In this document: positions 1 through 8,889 of the stretch, in pieces
How positions within the stretch are numbered: position 1 is the first letter of the stretch
Layout of the letters: each line of letters begins with the position of its first letter
NCBI GenBank assembly: GCA_936432065.2
Contig: OW386288.2
Coordinates: 13,938,706-14,002,705, forward strand
Direction: 5' to 3'
Length of the DNA stretch: 64,000 nucleotides
Source of the DNA: Rutpela maculata
Lineage: Eukaryota; Arthropoda; Insecta; Coleoptera; Cerambycidae
The notes under the pieces: model-generated
Databases searched by the model: none
Told to the model about the DNA's origin: nothing
Seen by the model: only the letters and a program-made list of their open reading frames with translations
Made by a program: the position numbers and the translations under genes

Positions 1-992
1 AAACACACACAAATAAAACGAATAAAAGGCACGTGCTTTGGCATGCTTAGGGACATGAAATTGCTCCTACTGTAAGAATAACCCATCTTGTTAAAATATA
101 AGTTCGATATCTCTAATAGCAAGCGAGATATTGGAAGAGAAATTAATTTTTTTTTAAATAAATGTTTTTTTCTCCGTTATGAGTAAATGATATTGTCGAC
201 ATTAACGAAGGTTGAATCATTCAACCCTGACCTCATTATCCCTTCAATGAGATAAAAACTGCATTATTATATACACCAAAATATAATGACAATCAAAAAT
301 TATAAAAAAACAATCATTCTGTCATTCTTGACAGTAGTTTTAACTACATGCCAAATATTATTGTGCATCTTTACATCTTTTCTATTAATTATTTTTTTAG
401 AAATCCCCCTGTACAGACGTGGAGAAGCTTTCTTCCTTGTCCACTACATACTTTTTCGCCCCCTATTAGACAAATATTCACCAAATAAAAATATCAATTA
501 CACAGCCAGACCACCACCCGTGGGGGTGGTTTTCAAGCACAGCGTCGAACATAGTCTATAGTTTATTCTCTCTTCCACACAACGCAAGTGTTTTGAATTT
601 TTATAGAAGTCACTGTAACGTTTTATAGTCAAACCTTACATGGGGGGTAGTTTTCACACCCTCTAGGGTTGAGACTGTAGAATGTTGATGGTACGTAAGT
701 TTCTAGTTCTATTTTAGAGTACTACGCAATTTCAGCCAATCATAGCATCCATGAAAATAGAAATCCTGTTGCATTTTACGTTTTTTCTTGTGTCCTTTAA
801 ACTTGAAGGTGGTTGTTCTCAACTCTATAGGGGCAGTTTATGAAGATTACGTCGAACCTGATGCAATTTCTTATCACTTTAACAAAACTTAGACATTTTG
901 AGCTTTTTCAGCAGTCATTGCTGTTTTGGATCAATTTTTTTATATATGGGGGTTAGTTTTCGCCCCTCCCTGGGAGTGTGTTTCATATCTAT
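1..992. other. Non-coding flank with old repeats
   Basis: No credible gene. A 91-residue open frame at 286-561 shows no family motif and is AT-driven. A G-rich motif followed by agttttc or ggttttc and C-runs recurs near 517, 638 and 945, which suggests a diverged interspersed repeat. The Gypsy element that starts at 993 is inserted into this sequence, which resumes after 5008 with another C-rich/G-rich motif near 5095. Confidence 0.5.
989..992. repeat. Target-site duplication CTAT (left)
   Basis: CTAT immediately precedes the left LTR and is repeated at 5005-5008 right after the right LTR. A 4-bp duplication is usual for Ty3/Gypsy integrases. Confidence 0.85.
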
Positions 993-1390
993 TGTAACGT
1001 GTTTCCACCCTTAGGAAACCACCCTCGCAAATTCCGTGGGTTCCAAAAATTATAACAAGAGATGTCCACTAACACACTTTATTAAATATTTACTGGATAC
1101 TTCACAATACTATTATTAATTTAAATACACTTTACTGACTAAAATCACAATGTTTATCACTTTGTTTCTCTTTGAACTCTTAACCTCACTTTCTATACTT
1201 TCTGAACTTCTGAACTACTCGCCGAGAATGCGGTCGGTCTTTTATACCCAAAAATGACAGATCTCGATTGTTCTGTGATGACGCCACCATTCTCTAGATC
1301 ATTCCAGATGTCACCAGAACTAACTTCTGGTAGGTTTCTCGAGTAGGTGCAAATACACTACATTCATTCTAAGGGTTGTAACACATTACA
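993..1390 (-). repeat. 3' LTR of Gypsy element (left copy)
   Basis: 398 bp, TG at the left and CA at the right on the plus strand. It matches 4607-5004 except at position 1019. It carries a minus-strand TATAAAAG at 1239-1246, with poly(A)-signal-like AT-rich sequence nearer 1075-1090. Confidence 0.93.
1239..1246 (-). promoter_or_regulatory. TATA box in LTR (3' LTR copy)
   Basis: TATAAAAG on the minus strand, conserved in both LTRs (4853-4860) and in the solo LTR (8629-8636, plus strand). Conservation across copies supports a promoter role. Confidence 0.65.
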
Positions 1391-1404
1391 CTGCCCCCTC
1401 CTTA
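1391..1404 (-). promoter_or_regulatory. Polypurine tract
   Basis: On the minus strand this reads taaggagggggcag and directly abuts the 3' LTR. It is the expected plus-strand DNA priming site of an LTR retrotransposon. The coding frame ends just inside it, at 1402. Confidence 0.8.
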
Positions 1405-4191
1405 AGCCTGAACGTCCCGGTCAGGCAATTCAGCCTCTTTCACATACTTCGCCAGTCTATCCAAGTGTACGATCTTCATCTTGGACTTTTTGTTTCGTTG
1501 AATACGATAGACGACATCATTAATTCGGGTAATAACAGTATACGGTCCATCCCAAGGAGGTTGAAATTTCGGGGATCTCCATTCCTTCCGCTGTGGGTTG
1601 TACAGCCAAACCAGATCCCCCACCTTGAATCCCCCTGTACTGGCATTCTGATCATAACGAGCCTTCAAGCGGTTACTAGTTCTGTTCATCTGCTCCCGAT
1701 CATTCTTTGGCTGTTCTCGACTTCCATTTCTGTAGTTGCTCATCGAAAATGGTTCTCCACGGGCAGCACAATTTTTACACTTGTGACACCAGGCCTCCAC
1801 ATCCTGTCGACTATTAACCCAATAGAACTGTTCCCGTGCTCTACTCAATGTCTTGTTTATGCCGAAGTGTCTGCTGGACGTTTCATTATGTGCTTCCTGG
1901 AGTACTTCTGGTACACGACACCTGGGAATCACTAGACGCATGGCAACCTGCTTCCCATCTGGGCTTTCCCATGCTCTTCTCAAAAGCCCATCTACGACCG
2001 TAAGTGAATCCCATTGTGACCATAAAGCCTTCAGCCCCACTTCTTTGTCGGAAACATCCTTCCATGCTGGACGCGTTCCCTCTTCTTTTGCTCGCAACAT
2101 GGGTCCGATTTCTACATCGCGCAATTGCTCTCGCCTCAGAATTTTCTTTGACCAACTGTCTGGAAGATCGACCTTGACAGTGTTCACTTCAACCATGTTC
2201 GGCAATTTTCCCACCTGAAGGTAGCGCTTGCAATCTTCTTTGTCTGGTTTTCTGGATAATGCAGGAATTTTGACTGCCTGCGTTGTCAACAGCCTGGTTT
2301 TCTCACATTGGTTGTTCACTTTTGACAGAATAAATTGTTCGTTCCCAATCCTTAAGACTCGCTTTCCTACGTCAACAATAAATCCGTACTGTTCCATGAT
2401 GTCCAGTCCCAAAATGAAATCATCCGTGATGTCAGCCACGATGACCCTGTGGTCGAACCTTAACTGTCCAATCTGCAAACCCAGGTCTACTTCTCCATGA
2501 ACCGTAGCCCTGTCCTCCGTAGCTGTCCGGACGATCACTTCATTTTGCCTCTTGGTAATCTTTATGCCCGATATAAATCCTGGCCGTACTATTGATGACG
2601 TAGTACCTGTGTCGATGGTAAACAAACATTTTCTTCCATTCACATGGCCTTGTAACAGCAGACTATTCGAAATTTCTCGAAGCTGGGAAATCTTTATTTC
2701 TCTGGGGTCACTGCATTCCCTAGCAAGAACAACTCCCCTGGTACTGTTTTCCTGCTTCTCTTCAACATTCACAGCATTTACTCGACTCTCCGAATTCTGC
2801 TGTCGACAGTCTCGCTTCATGTGTCCTACCTTGCCGCAGTTGTAACATTTAATACCTCCGCTCGGCTTTCCTTTATTTTGTTGTTTTCTCTGCTCCCTGA
2901 GATTATCCACTTTGTTGAATACTTTGGTAAACATTTTCTGCATCTCCGTCAACATAGGGTTCTGGTTCATTTCTGGTTGCGATTCTTCGAGAGTCACAGC
3001 TCGCACTCTCGACCTTGGAGTATCTCTGTAGGCAGCTTCTACTTCAAGTGCACGCACCAAAGCTTCGCTACTACTTTGGTGTCTCGTCAGCCTCAAAACT
3101 CGCCTGACCTCTTCGTCCCTTATACCATCTAAAAAGGCCCCCACGGCTAATTGTTCCTGGAATTCTTTAGGTGCACTTGGATACGCCAGGTGCGCCAGTC
3201 TCTCTATCGCAGCTTCAAATTCTTGTAAACTTTCCCCAGCTTTTTGCATCCGGGATTTCAGCTGAGCCTGGTATAATTGGGCAAGGTGTTGATCGCCATA
3301 CCTCAAGTCCAATGCAGCTTCCAAGACTTTGAAGTCCCTTTGTTTCTCCACTGGGATAGTCTGAAGTAATTCTGAGGCCTGGCCCCTTAACGCCAGAACT
3401 AATGCCATAGCCTTTTCCTCGTTATCCCAGTTTTTCGCCGATGCTGCTGCCTCGAATTGTCTCTTGTACGTCGTCCATGAGCTTTGGCCGTCAAAGGAGG
3501 GAGGTTTTAATCGATGACCCGATGATGTTACTAGCTGGCCTCCTTTCTCTCTTAATTGTCGTTTAAGTCGCTCCACTTCTCCTTCGAACTCGCTCATTTT
3601 TCCTCTGATGTCACTCACTTCCTCTTTTACATGACTGACTTCCGTCTTGACTTCAGAAACTTCAGACTTTACGCTACCCATATCATCTTTGATTTCTTTC
3701 TTTAGTTCCTCAGTAGTGGAAATGATAGCGTCCTGTTGTATTTTCATTTGTTCATTCAGAATTTTCCTTAATTCTTCCTGGCGTTTTTCTTGTTCTTCTT
3801 TCTCCTCTTGCTGTCGTATCTTCAGGTCTTCCATAATTTCTCTCAATTCGGCTTTTTCTTCTTGGCGTCTTGTTTCTTCATCCTCTTTTTCTTTCTGACG
3901 TCTTGTTTCTTCATCCTCTTTTTCTTTCTGACGTCTTGTTTCTTCATCCTCTTTTTCTTTCTGACGTCTTATTTCCTGATCTTCCATCATTTTCTTTAAT
4001 TCGTTCCTTTCTTCTTGACGTAGTTTTACTTGTTCTTTTTTTTCTTCCTGACGTCGCTTTTCTTGTTCGACTTTTTCTTCTTGACGCCGTTTTTCCTCCT
4101 CCTGGCGCTGCTGTGCCATCATTTTTTGGAATTGTTCGAATAAGTCCTGTATTTGTTTATCGGATGCCATACTTCTTGTTGTTACGGGCAT
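1402..4191 (-). CDS. Gag-protease polyprotein fused to integrase remnants
   Basis: Single 929-residue frame, starting at the ATG 4191 (MPVTTRSMAS). Residues ~10-215 form a charged coiled coil rich in E, K, R and Q, with three 11-residue repeats. Residues ~228-390 resemble a Gypsy Gag region. A CCHC knuckle CYNCGKVGHMKRDC lies at 449-462, which in this family binds element RNA. An aspartic protease follows, with the DTG catalytic triad at 527-529 and FILGLDIM near 592. Residues 768-808 form the integrase zinc finger (H768, H775, C805, C808) and 840-915 the integrase C-terminal GPY-type domain (WDGPYTVI at 880-887). RT and RNase H are missing between ~648 and 655, and the integrase DDE core between ~812 and 825. 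Both junctions keep the frame. Gag and protease could still work; reverse transcription and integration could not. No frameshift separates gag from pol. Confidence 0.92.
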   Translation of the reverse strand: MPVTTRSMASDKQIQDLFEQFQKMMAQQRQEEEKRRQEEKVEQEKRRQEEKKEQVKLRQEERNELKKMMEDQEIRRQKEKEDEETRRQKEKEDEETRRQKEKEDEETRRQEEKAELREIMEDLKIRQQEEKEEQEKRQEELRKILNEQMKIQQDAIISTTEELKKEIKDDMGSVKSEVSEVKTEVSHVKEEVSDIRGKMSEFEGEVERLKRQLREKGGQLVTSSGHRLKPPSFDGQSSWTTYKRQFEAAASAKNWDNEEKAMALVLALRGQASELLQTIPVEKQRDFKVLEAALDLRYGDQHLAQLYQAQLKSRMQKAGESLQEFEAAIERLAHLAYPSAPKEFQEQLAVGAFLDGIRDEEVRRVLRLTRHQSSSEALVRALEVEAAYRDTPRSRVRAVTLEESQPEMNQNPMLTEMQKMFTKVFNKVDNLREQRKQQNKGKPSGGIKCYNCGKVGHMKRDCRQQNSESRVNAVNVEEKQENSTRGVVLARECSDPREIKISQLREISNSLLLQGHVNGRKCLFTIDTGTTSSIVRPGFISGIKITKRQNEVIVRTATEDRATVHGEVDLGLQIGQLRFDHRVIVADITDDFILGLDIMEQYGFIVDVGKRVLRIGNEQFILSKVNNQCEKTRLLTTQAVKIPALSRKPDKEDCKRYLQVGKLPNMVEVNTVKVDLPDSWSKKILRREQLRDVEIGPMLRAKEEGTRPAWKDVSDKEVGLKALWSQWDSLTVVDGLLRRAWESPDGKQVAMRLVIPRCRVPEVLQEAHNETSSRHFGINKTLSRAREQFYWVNSRQDVEAWCHKCKNCAARGEPFSMSNYRNGSREQPKNDREQMNRTSNRLKARYDQNASTGGFKVGDLVWLYNPQRKEWRSPKFQPPWDGPYTVITRINDVVYRIQRNKKSKMKIVHLDRLAKYVKEAELPDRDVQA
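3866..3964 (-). repeat. 33-bp tandem repeat coding for coiled coil
   Basis: Three near-identical 33-bp units start at 3866, 3899 and 3932. They encode an 11-residue acidic/basic unit (EDEETRRQKEK) at about residues 77-110 of the polyprotein. Eleven residues is three heptad-like turns short of a full register, so copy-number changes keep the frame while lengthening the coil. Confidence 0.9.
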
Positions 4192-4585
4192 ACGATGAAA
4201 TTAAAATAAAATAAATTTAACTGTCACGTCAATATCGGTAATGGAACTTCCTAGACAAATCTCGAAATAGCACGAAAAAGTCTTATCCAGAGTCTTTTGT
4301 CACTATCCAGTTCAGAGAATTTAATAATCTCCACTAATGTCTAAATAGAAAAGTTCTAGAAATTTTCACGCACTAAATGAGTCTTTTTCAGTGTCTCTAT
4401 CACTTCTCAGTTCAAAGGATTTAATTATCACACTAATGTCCTAATAAAATGTTCTACAATGTCTCAAAAATGCACTTAACACTATTTTCCTGTTCGAAAA
4501 TAACCCTCGAACAATGTCCAGTAAATGAGTCCTCTGTGCTAACTCGAACACTCCAGCACAACTTCAGAGCTCCTCTTGTCATAAA
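4192..4585 (-). other. 5' leader of the Gypsy element
   Basis: The untranslated leader between the primer-binding site and the polyprotein start. Two imperfect copies of a ~90-100-bp unit occur (about 4290-4378 and 4379-4480), each starting gagtctttt and containing cactaatgtc and a ttct(a)ga-like segment. Packaging or translational signals would be expected here, but none can be named from sequence alone. Confidence 0.6.
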
Positions 4586-4603
4586 ATTCCGCTTCTGACA
4601 CCA
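4586..4603 (-). promoter_or_regulatory. Primer-binding site, tRNA-Leu-like
   Basis: Three bases inside the 5' LTR the minus strand reads TGGTGTCAGAAGCGG. This is complementary to a tRNA 3' end of the form ...CTTCTGACACCA, which fits animal tRNA-Leu. The tRNA assignment is from general knowledge of tRNA ends, not a search. Confidence 0.7.
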
Positions 4604-4606
4604 ATT

Positions 4607-5004
4607 TGTAACGTGTTTCCACCCTTAGGAAAGCACCCTCGCAAATTCCGTGGGTTCCAAAAATTATAACAAGAGATGTCCACTAACACACTTTATTAAA
4701 TATTTACTGGATACTTCACAATACTATTATTAATTTAAATACACTTTACTGACTAAAATCACAATGTTTATCACTTTGTTTCTCTTTGAACTCTTAACCT
4801 CACTTTCTATACTTTCTGAACTTCTGAACTACTCGCCGAGAATGCGGTCGGTCTTTTATACCCAAAAATGACAGATCTCGATTGTTCTGTGATGACGCCA
4901 CCATTCTCTAGATCATTCCAGATGTCACCAGAACTAACTTCTGGTAGGTTTCTCGAGTAGGTGCAAATACACTACATTCATTCTAAGGGTTGTAACACAT
5001 TACA
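4607..5004 (-). repeat. 5' LTR of Gypsy element (right copy)
   Basis: 398 bp, identical to 993-1390 except G4633 versus C1019. The minus-strand TATAAAAG is at 4853-4860, so this LTR drives the polyprotein transcript. Confidence 0.93.
4853..4860 (-). promoter_or_regulatory. TATA box in the 5' LTR
   Basis: TATAAAAG on the minus strand, preceded in element order by ttttgg. It lies ~250 bp upstream of the primer-binding site and is the likely core promoter of the element. Confidence 0.7.
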
Positions 5005-6530
5005 CTATTGTATGTACGCTGCTGTTTAACCTTAATTTGTATAATTCGATTGATTAAGATGTAACAACTATTCTCGTAGCTTAATATTCTTTTTACCCCA
5101 TTTCAGGGGTGTTTTTTGGCTCTAGCTAATGATTTTGGGGTGTACGATTTTTTTTTACCCCGGATTCGGATTCAGCGACCGAAAAATACATAGGAATACA
5201 TGAGTCTGGTTCGCTGCTTTGAACTTTTTTTTTTGTGGGGCTGTGTTAGTTATCCACTTTAATCATTTTATAGAATTTATGTTGATCCTATTCGAGTTTC
5301 GCCCCTGGGCAGTTGCCCATTTTGCCCTGTGGTTAATCCAGCACTGCAACTACCTACTGTAATCGCCAACTATGATGGAGCTGCCTGACGCAGATAAATC
5401 CCACCAATTCTTTTTAAAACCATACGTGATTGGTGTAATAAATTTATTAAACCAATCACGTATGGTTTTAGAAAAAACAGGTGGGATTTATCTGCGTCTG
5501 GCGGATTCATCATAATTGGCGATTCAGTACCAAATATTATTTTTCTTCGTCAAATAGTTTTGTAAATAAACAACAGTCAGACATACACAAGATAGACTGA
5601 CGGAATTAAAAAAACATTTCGTAATCTACTTAGTCTGAAGCGTGAAAATCTCAAGAATGTTCGAAAATATTTTTCTCAAGATTACAATACTTCCCTTCGG
5701 TAAGCGAGATAAGTAAAAATGAAGAAAAAAACTGCCACTAACGGCAGAGAAGATAACGTGGATTTGAGACAAAAATATACCAATCATGCAAATATGCGTT
5801 TGACTAAACTAGATAATTTAATTAAACGAATCTGTAATTCAAATGGATCCCAAAGTAATCTCTAATTAAATTAGGTAATTAATTAAATGCAAATCACTTT
5901 TAAGTCAATAATGAGAACAAAACAACACTCCTTCGCTAATAGATTATAAATGATCTGCAGTTTGAATTGAACTATTTAATAGAATGTAATAAAACGTAAA
6001 AGCAAGTCTACAAAATCCATATTTCACTACATTGTTATTTGATGGGAATTTCCCTTTCGGTTCGGTATAACATAGTTGTTTATCGACCTTTCGCGCTTTT
6101 CATCTATATACGCAGCCTGGATTTAGGTTAACATTGCATTTGATTTGGATTTAGTCACGAATGCAAACAGCCCTTACAAAATTAGTGCTCAGATCTGACC
6201 TTCGATATGGAATATAAGGTCGATTCGGCGTGCCACGGACAATAACAGGAAGGTGAACTATTTTTCACAAAAATATAATTAAAATGATAGGCAAGAATCA
6301 GAAGAAATTGACTATGTTATGTAATAATTCTCTTTCTCAACGGTAACAATGATAATATTCTTAATAATATATGCATTAATGAATATCTTTATCAAGTTTC
6401 AAAACTATATCAGTTTCTTCCCTCTAATTTACCCTATATGACTGGAGTATAGTAACTGTAATAAACGACGGACTACTTATTAAATATTACAATGCGTCAA
6501 AATATTAAGGCACACTATTTTATTTAAAAA
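5005..6530. other. Intergenic flank with one MITE
   Basis: The right CTAT duplication (5005-5008) is followed by AT-rich sequence with long T-runs. Apart from the palindromic MITE at 5355-5529 I see no gene. Confidence 0.5.
5355..5529. mobile_element. Palindromic MITE, TA-flanked
   Basis: About 80-bp near-perfect inverted arms with almost no loop (centre near 5441). Termini read CTGTAATCGCC on the left and GGCGATTCAG on the right, each flanked by TA, as expected for a Tc1/mariner-type non-autonomous element. It has no coding capacity. Confidence 0.8.
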
Positions 6531-7229
6531 AACCGCTGCCCAAGGAATCACTACTTCCACATCCAGATTTTTTATCACAACGAAAAAATTTTTGTATGTG
6601 GATATATAATAGTTTATGGAACTTTAATATTTGAAATCCTCTACCCCAAAAACCCATAAAACGATACCCCACATCGGTAGCGGGGTGGGGGTGGTGTTAG
6701 GGGGTGGTAGTGGGGGTGGATGAAGTAAAAAAAAACATTTTGAGGTTTCTGGTTCTTGAACACACACAATATCAAAATTTTTTTCATCCCCTTTAATAAT
6801 GGGGTGGGGGTGGTAATGGGGGTGGTAATGGGGGTGGCTAATGCCAAAATTTTTTTTGAGACCTTAGCTTCTCTTGTACATACTAAATACCAATTTTATG
6901 GACTCTTACCTGCTTGATTTACCTATTTTCCCTAAATTTACCCCAATTTACCCCTCAACTCTTCGACGGAACAAGATGAAAATATAATCTAGTTCTAGAT
7001 CTCGTTAAAGTACATATGTGTACCAAATTTCAAGTCAATATCTCAAACGGTTCCAGAGTAAACGTGCACACAAAAAAAGTTACAGACAGACCGACAGACC
7101 GACAGACAGAAATTTTTTTCGCTCAAACTTAAAATCTCGACGTTTCGTGACATTCTGAGCCTATTTGAACAATAAAAGTTTTTTAAAATTTTTTTGTCGT
7201 TACTATACTTCCACTGGATGTGGAAGTAA
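6531..7229 (+). mobile_element. Helentron-like repeat, copy A
   Basis: A 699-bp member of the dominant repeat family of the window. It starts AACCGCTGCCCAAGGAATC and ends CTGGATGTGGAAGTAA. A sub-terminal ACTTCCACATCCAG near the start is inverted at the end. The 3' end folds as an 8-bp stem (ACTTCCAC/GTGGAAGT) with loop TGGAT. The interior holds G-rich tgggggtggt tracts and a (CAGA/CCGA)n microsatellite (7083-7110). Sub-terminal inverted repeats, a microsatellite and a 3' hairpin resemble DINE-1/HINE elements mobilised by Helentrons. No protein is encoded; short frames here (6641-6847, 7043-7246) are repeat shadows. Confidence 0.75.
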
Positions 7230-7278
7230 TCGATGTAGCATCTCATCCTCTGATCATACTAGCCCAGACGACAGAAAA

Positions 7279-7896
7279 AGAGTGACCACAAAATTCGCCT
7301 GTTTTTGCCTAGTAGATAGTGGGCCAAGGGAAAGAGCAAAATACATCCTATAGGGCTCAAATTAAACTTTGAGAAATTGTAAGGTGGACATATTTTTTAC
7401 TTTTTTGAAAAAATGCAAAAATCACCCCATTCAACGGTAGAAAATATTTAAAAAAGGCAGTATATAATGAATATTTTAAAAAATAAAGCAACTGTTATTA
7501 CTCTATATTGTATGAATTATTTACGGATTATATATAATTCTGTAGCGTATTTGGAAGAGTTTAGGGGTTAGAGGGTTGTAGGACAATTTCCTAAACTCTT
7601 CCAAATACGCTACAGAATTATATATAATCCGTAAATAATTCATCCAATATAAAATCTGAGCAATAACAGTTGTTTTATTTTTTGAAATATTCGTTATATA
7701 CTGCCTTTTTAAAATATTTTCTAACCTTAAATAGGGGAGATTTTTGCATTTTTTCAAAAAAGTAAAAAATATGCTCACCTTAAAATTTCTCAAAATTTAA
7801 TTTGAGCCCTATAGGATTTATTTTGCTCTTTCCCTTGGCCCGCTATCTACTATGCAAAAACAGGCGAATTTTAGGCCTTTTTTGCGGTCACTCTTT
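7279..7896. mobile_element. Large foldback element
   Basis: Two arms of about 290-305 bp (7279-7565 and 7590-7896) are inverted copies separated by only ~24 bases. The arms share, for example, agggctcaaattaaa and its complement, and the centre is gagtttagg / cctaaactc. The arms carry small indels, so this is not an assembly mirror. It begins 50 bp after repeat copy A. The 90-residue frame at 7521-7793 comes from the palindrome and is not a gene. Confidence 0.85.
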
Positions 7897-8464
7897 ATAG
7901 TGAAATCTCCAAAAACTTGCAAAATGAATAATTTTTTTTTAATAAGTTCGTGAAAGTATATAGAATAATATCCTGAAAAGTTTACATTCCGCTCGGATGA
8001 AGAGCATAAAAAAAGTGAAAGAACAATTTTTTATCATCCATTTTTTCAAAATTTTGAAATTAAGTGAGTTTGGGAAAAAATAAAAAATTCAGGTGGATAG
8101 ACCACGTGTTTCTGAACAAAAAATGTCCTAATGAAATTTATCGCTACAGCGACGGTATTCCTGGAAAAAAAAAATAGAGAAGTAACTTTGTCGCACTGCG
8201 CGGCCAACCGCACGGTTAAATGCATACCTAATATGGAACCTCTAAAAATTCTAATCAGTTCTAACAAATAAAATAAAGCTGTTTTCTTTTTCTAATTACA
8301 CATTCTTAACATTTTTCTTAGTGAATAGGAGGATAAATAGTGAGTACAGAGAAAAAATATATAATTATGAACGCATACACAGACACCACACATCCGCTGG
8401 CGCTGGATCGAAGCAGATCTACCGCGTCGTTACTCGCATGAATTTTTACCTGTCTTCACTGTAT

Positions 8465-8889
8465 TGTTACAAATATCCGCCCCTAAAACATAGGCAACAC
8501 AGAATTCAATTCGGATGTTATCTGGATGTAGATTTGCACCTACTAGAAAAAGAACCTACTAGAAGTTCTAGAGTGATCTAGAGAATGGTGGCGTCATCAC
8601 AGAAAAATCGAGATCTGTCATTTTTAGGTATAAAAGACCGCATTCTCGGCGGGTAGTTCAGAAAGTTATGAAGTCTTGGATTTGACAAGTGAGGTTAAGA
8701 CTCCAAAGTGAAAACAAAGTGATAAACATTGCTATTTTTAGTCAGTAAAATTCATTTAAGTTAATAATAGTATTGTGAAGTATCCAGTAAAATTATTTAA
8801 TAAAGTGTGTTAGTGGTTATCTCTTGTTATAATTTTTGGAACCCACGGAATTTGCAAGGGTGGTTTCCTAGGGGTGGAAACACGTCACA
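8465..8889 (+). mobile_element. Solo Gypsy LTR
   Basis: A 425-bp LTR starting TGTTACAAATATCC and ending CACGTCACA, flanked on both sides by GTAT (8461-8464 and 8890-8893). It is a diverged relative of the LTRs at 993 and 4607 in the opposite orientation; the cgcattctcggcg segment and the TATAAAAG box (8629-8636) are shared. It is left by recombination between two LTRs of a formerly complete element. Confidence 0.88.
8629..8636 (+). promoter_or_regulatory. TATA box in solo LTR
   Basis: TATAAAAG, aligned with the TATA boxes of the full-length element's LTRs. Confidence 0.55.

Larger units (their letters stand above)
993..5004 (-). mobile_element. Ty3/Gypsy LTR retrotransposon, internally deleted but ORF intact
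   Basis: Complete 4012-bp element read on the minus strand. It is bounded by 398-bp LTRs (993-1390 and 4607-5004) that begin TG and end CA, and it is flanked by CTAT. In element order it contains the 5' LTR, a primer-binding site (4586-4603), a leader with an imperfect tandem repeat, one open frame of 929 codons (4191 to 1402), a polypurine tract (1391-1404) and the 3' LTR. The LTRs differ at one position (C1019 versus G4633), so the insertion is recent. Autonomous Gypsy elements are usually larger because they encode RT, RNase H and a full integrase, which are missing here. It can therefore move only with proteins supplied in trans. Related LTRs occur at 8465-8889, 29737-30138 and 32115-32430. 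Confidence 0.93.

Noticed and set aside
286..561. 91-codon hydrophobic frame
   Set aside because: No motif, AT-biased, inside diverged repeat sequence; chance openness is the simpler reading.
1465..3132. Plus-strand open frames of 90-156 codons
   Set aside because: They are antisense shadows of the intact Gag-protease frame and show no domain of their own.
3866..3964. Regular 33-bp repeats as a possible CRISPR array
   Set aside because: The units are contiguous with no spacers, lie inside a coding frame, and the genome is eukaryotic.
3647..4214. Plus-strand frames rich in F, S and L resembling membrane proteins
   Set aside because: They are the complement of the charged coiled-coil repeat; the hydrophobic character follows from reading E/K codons backwards.
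6641..7246. Short frames inside Helentron-like copy A
   Set aside because: Their residues come from G-rich tracts and the CAGA microsatellite, and they are not kept in the other copies.
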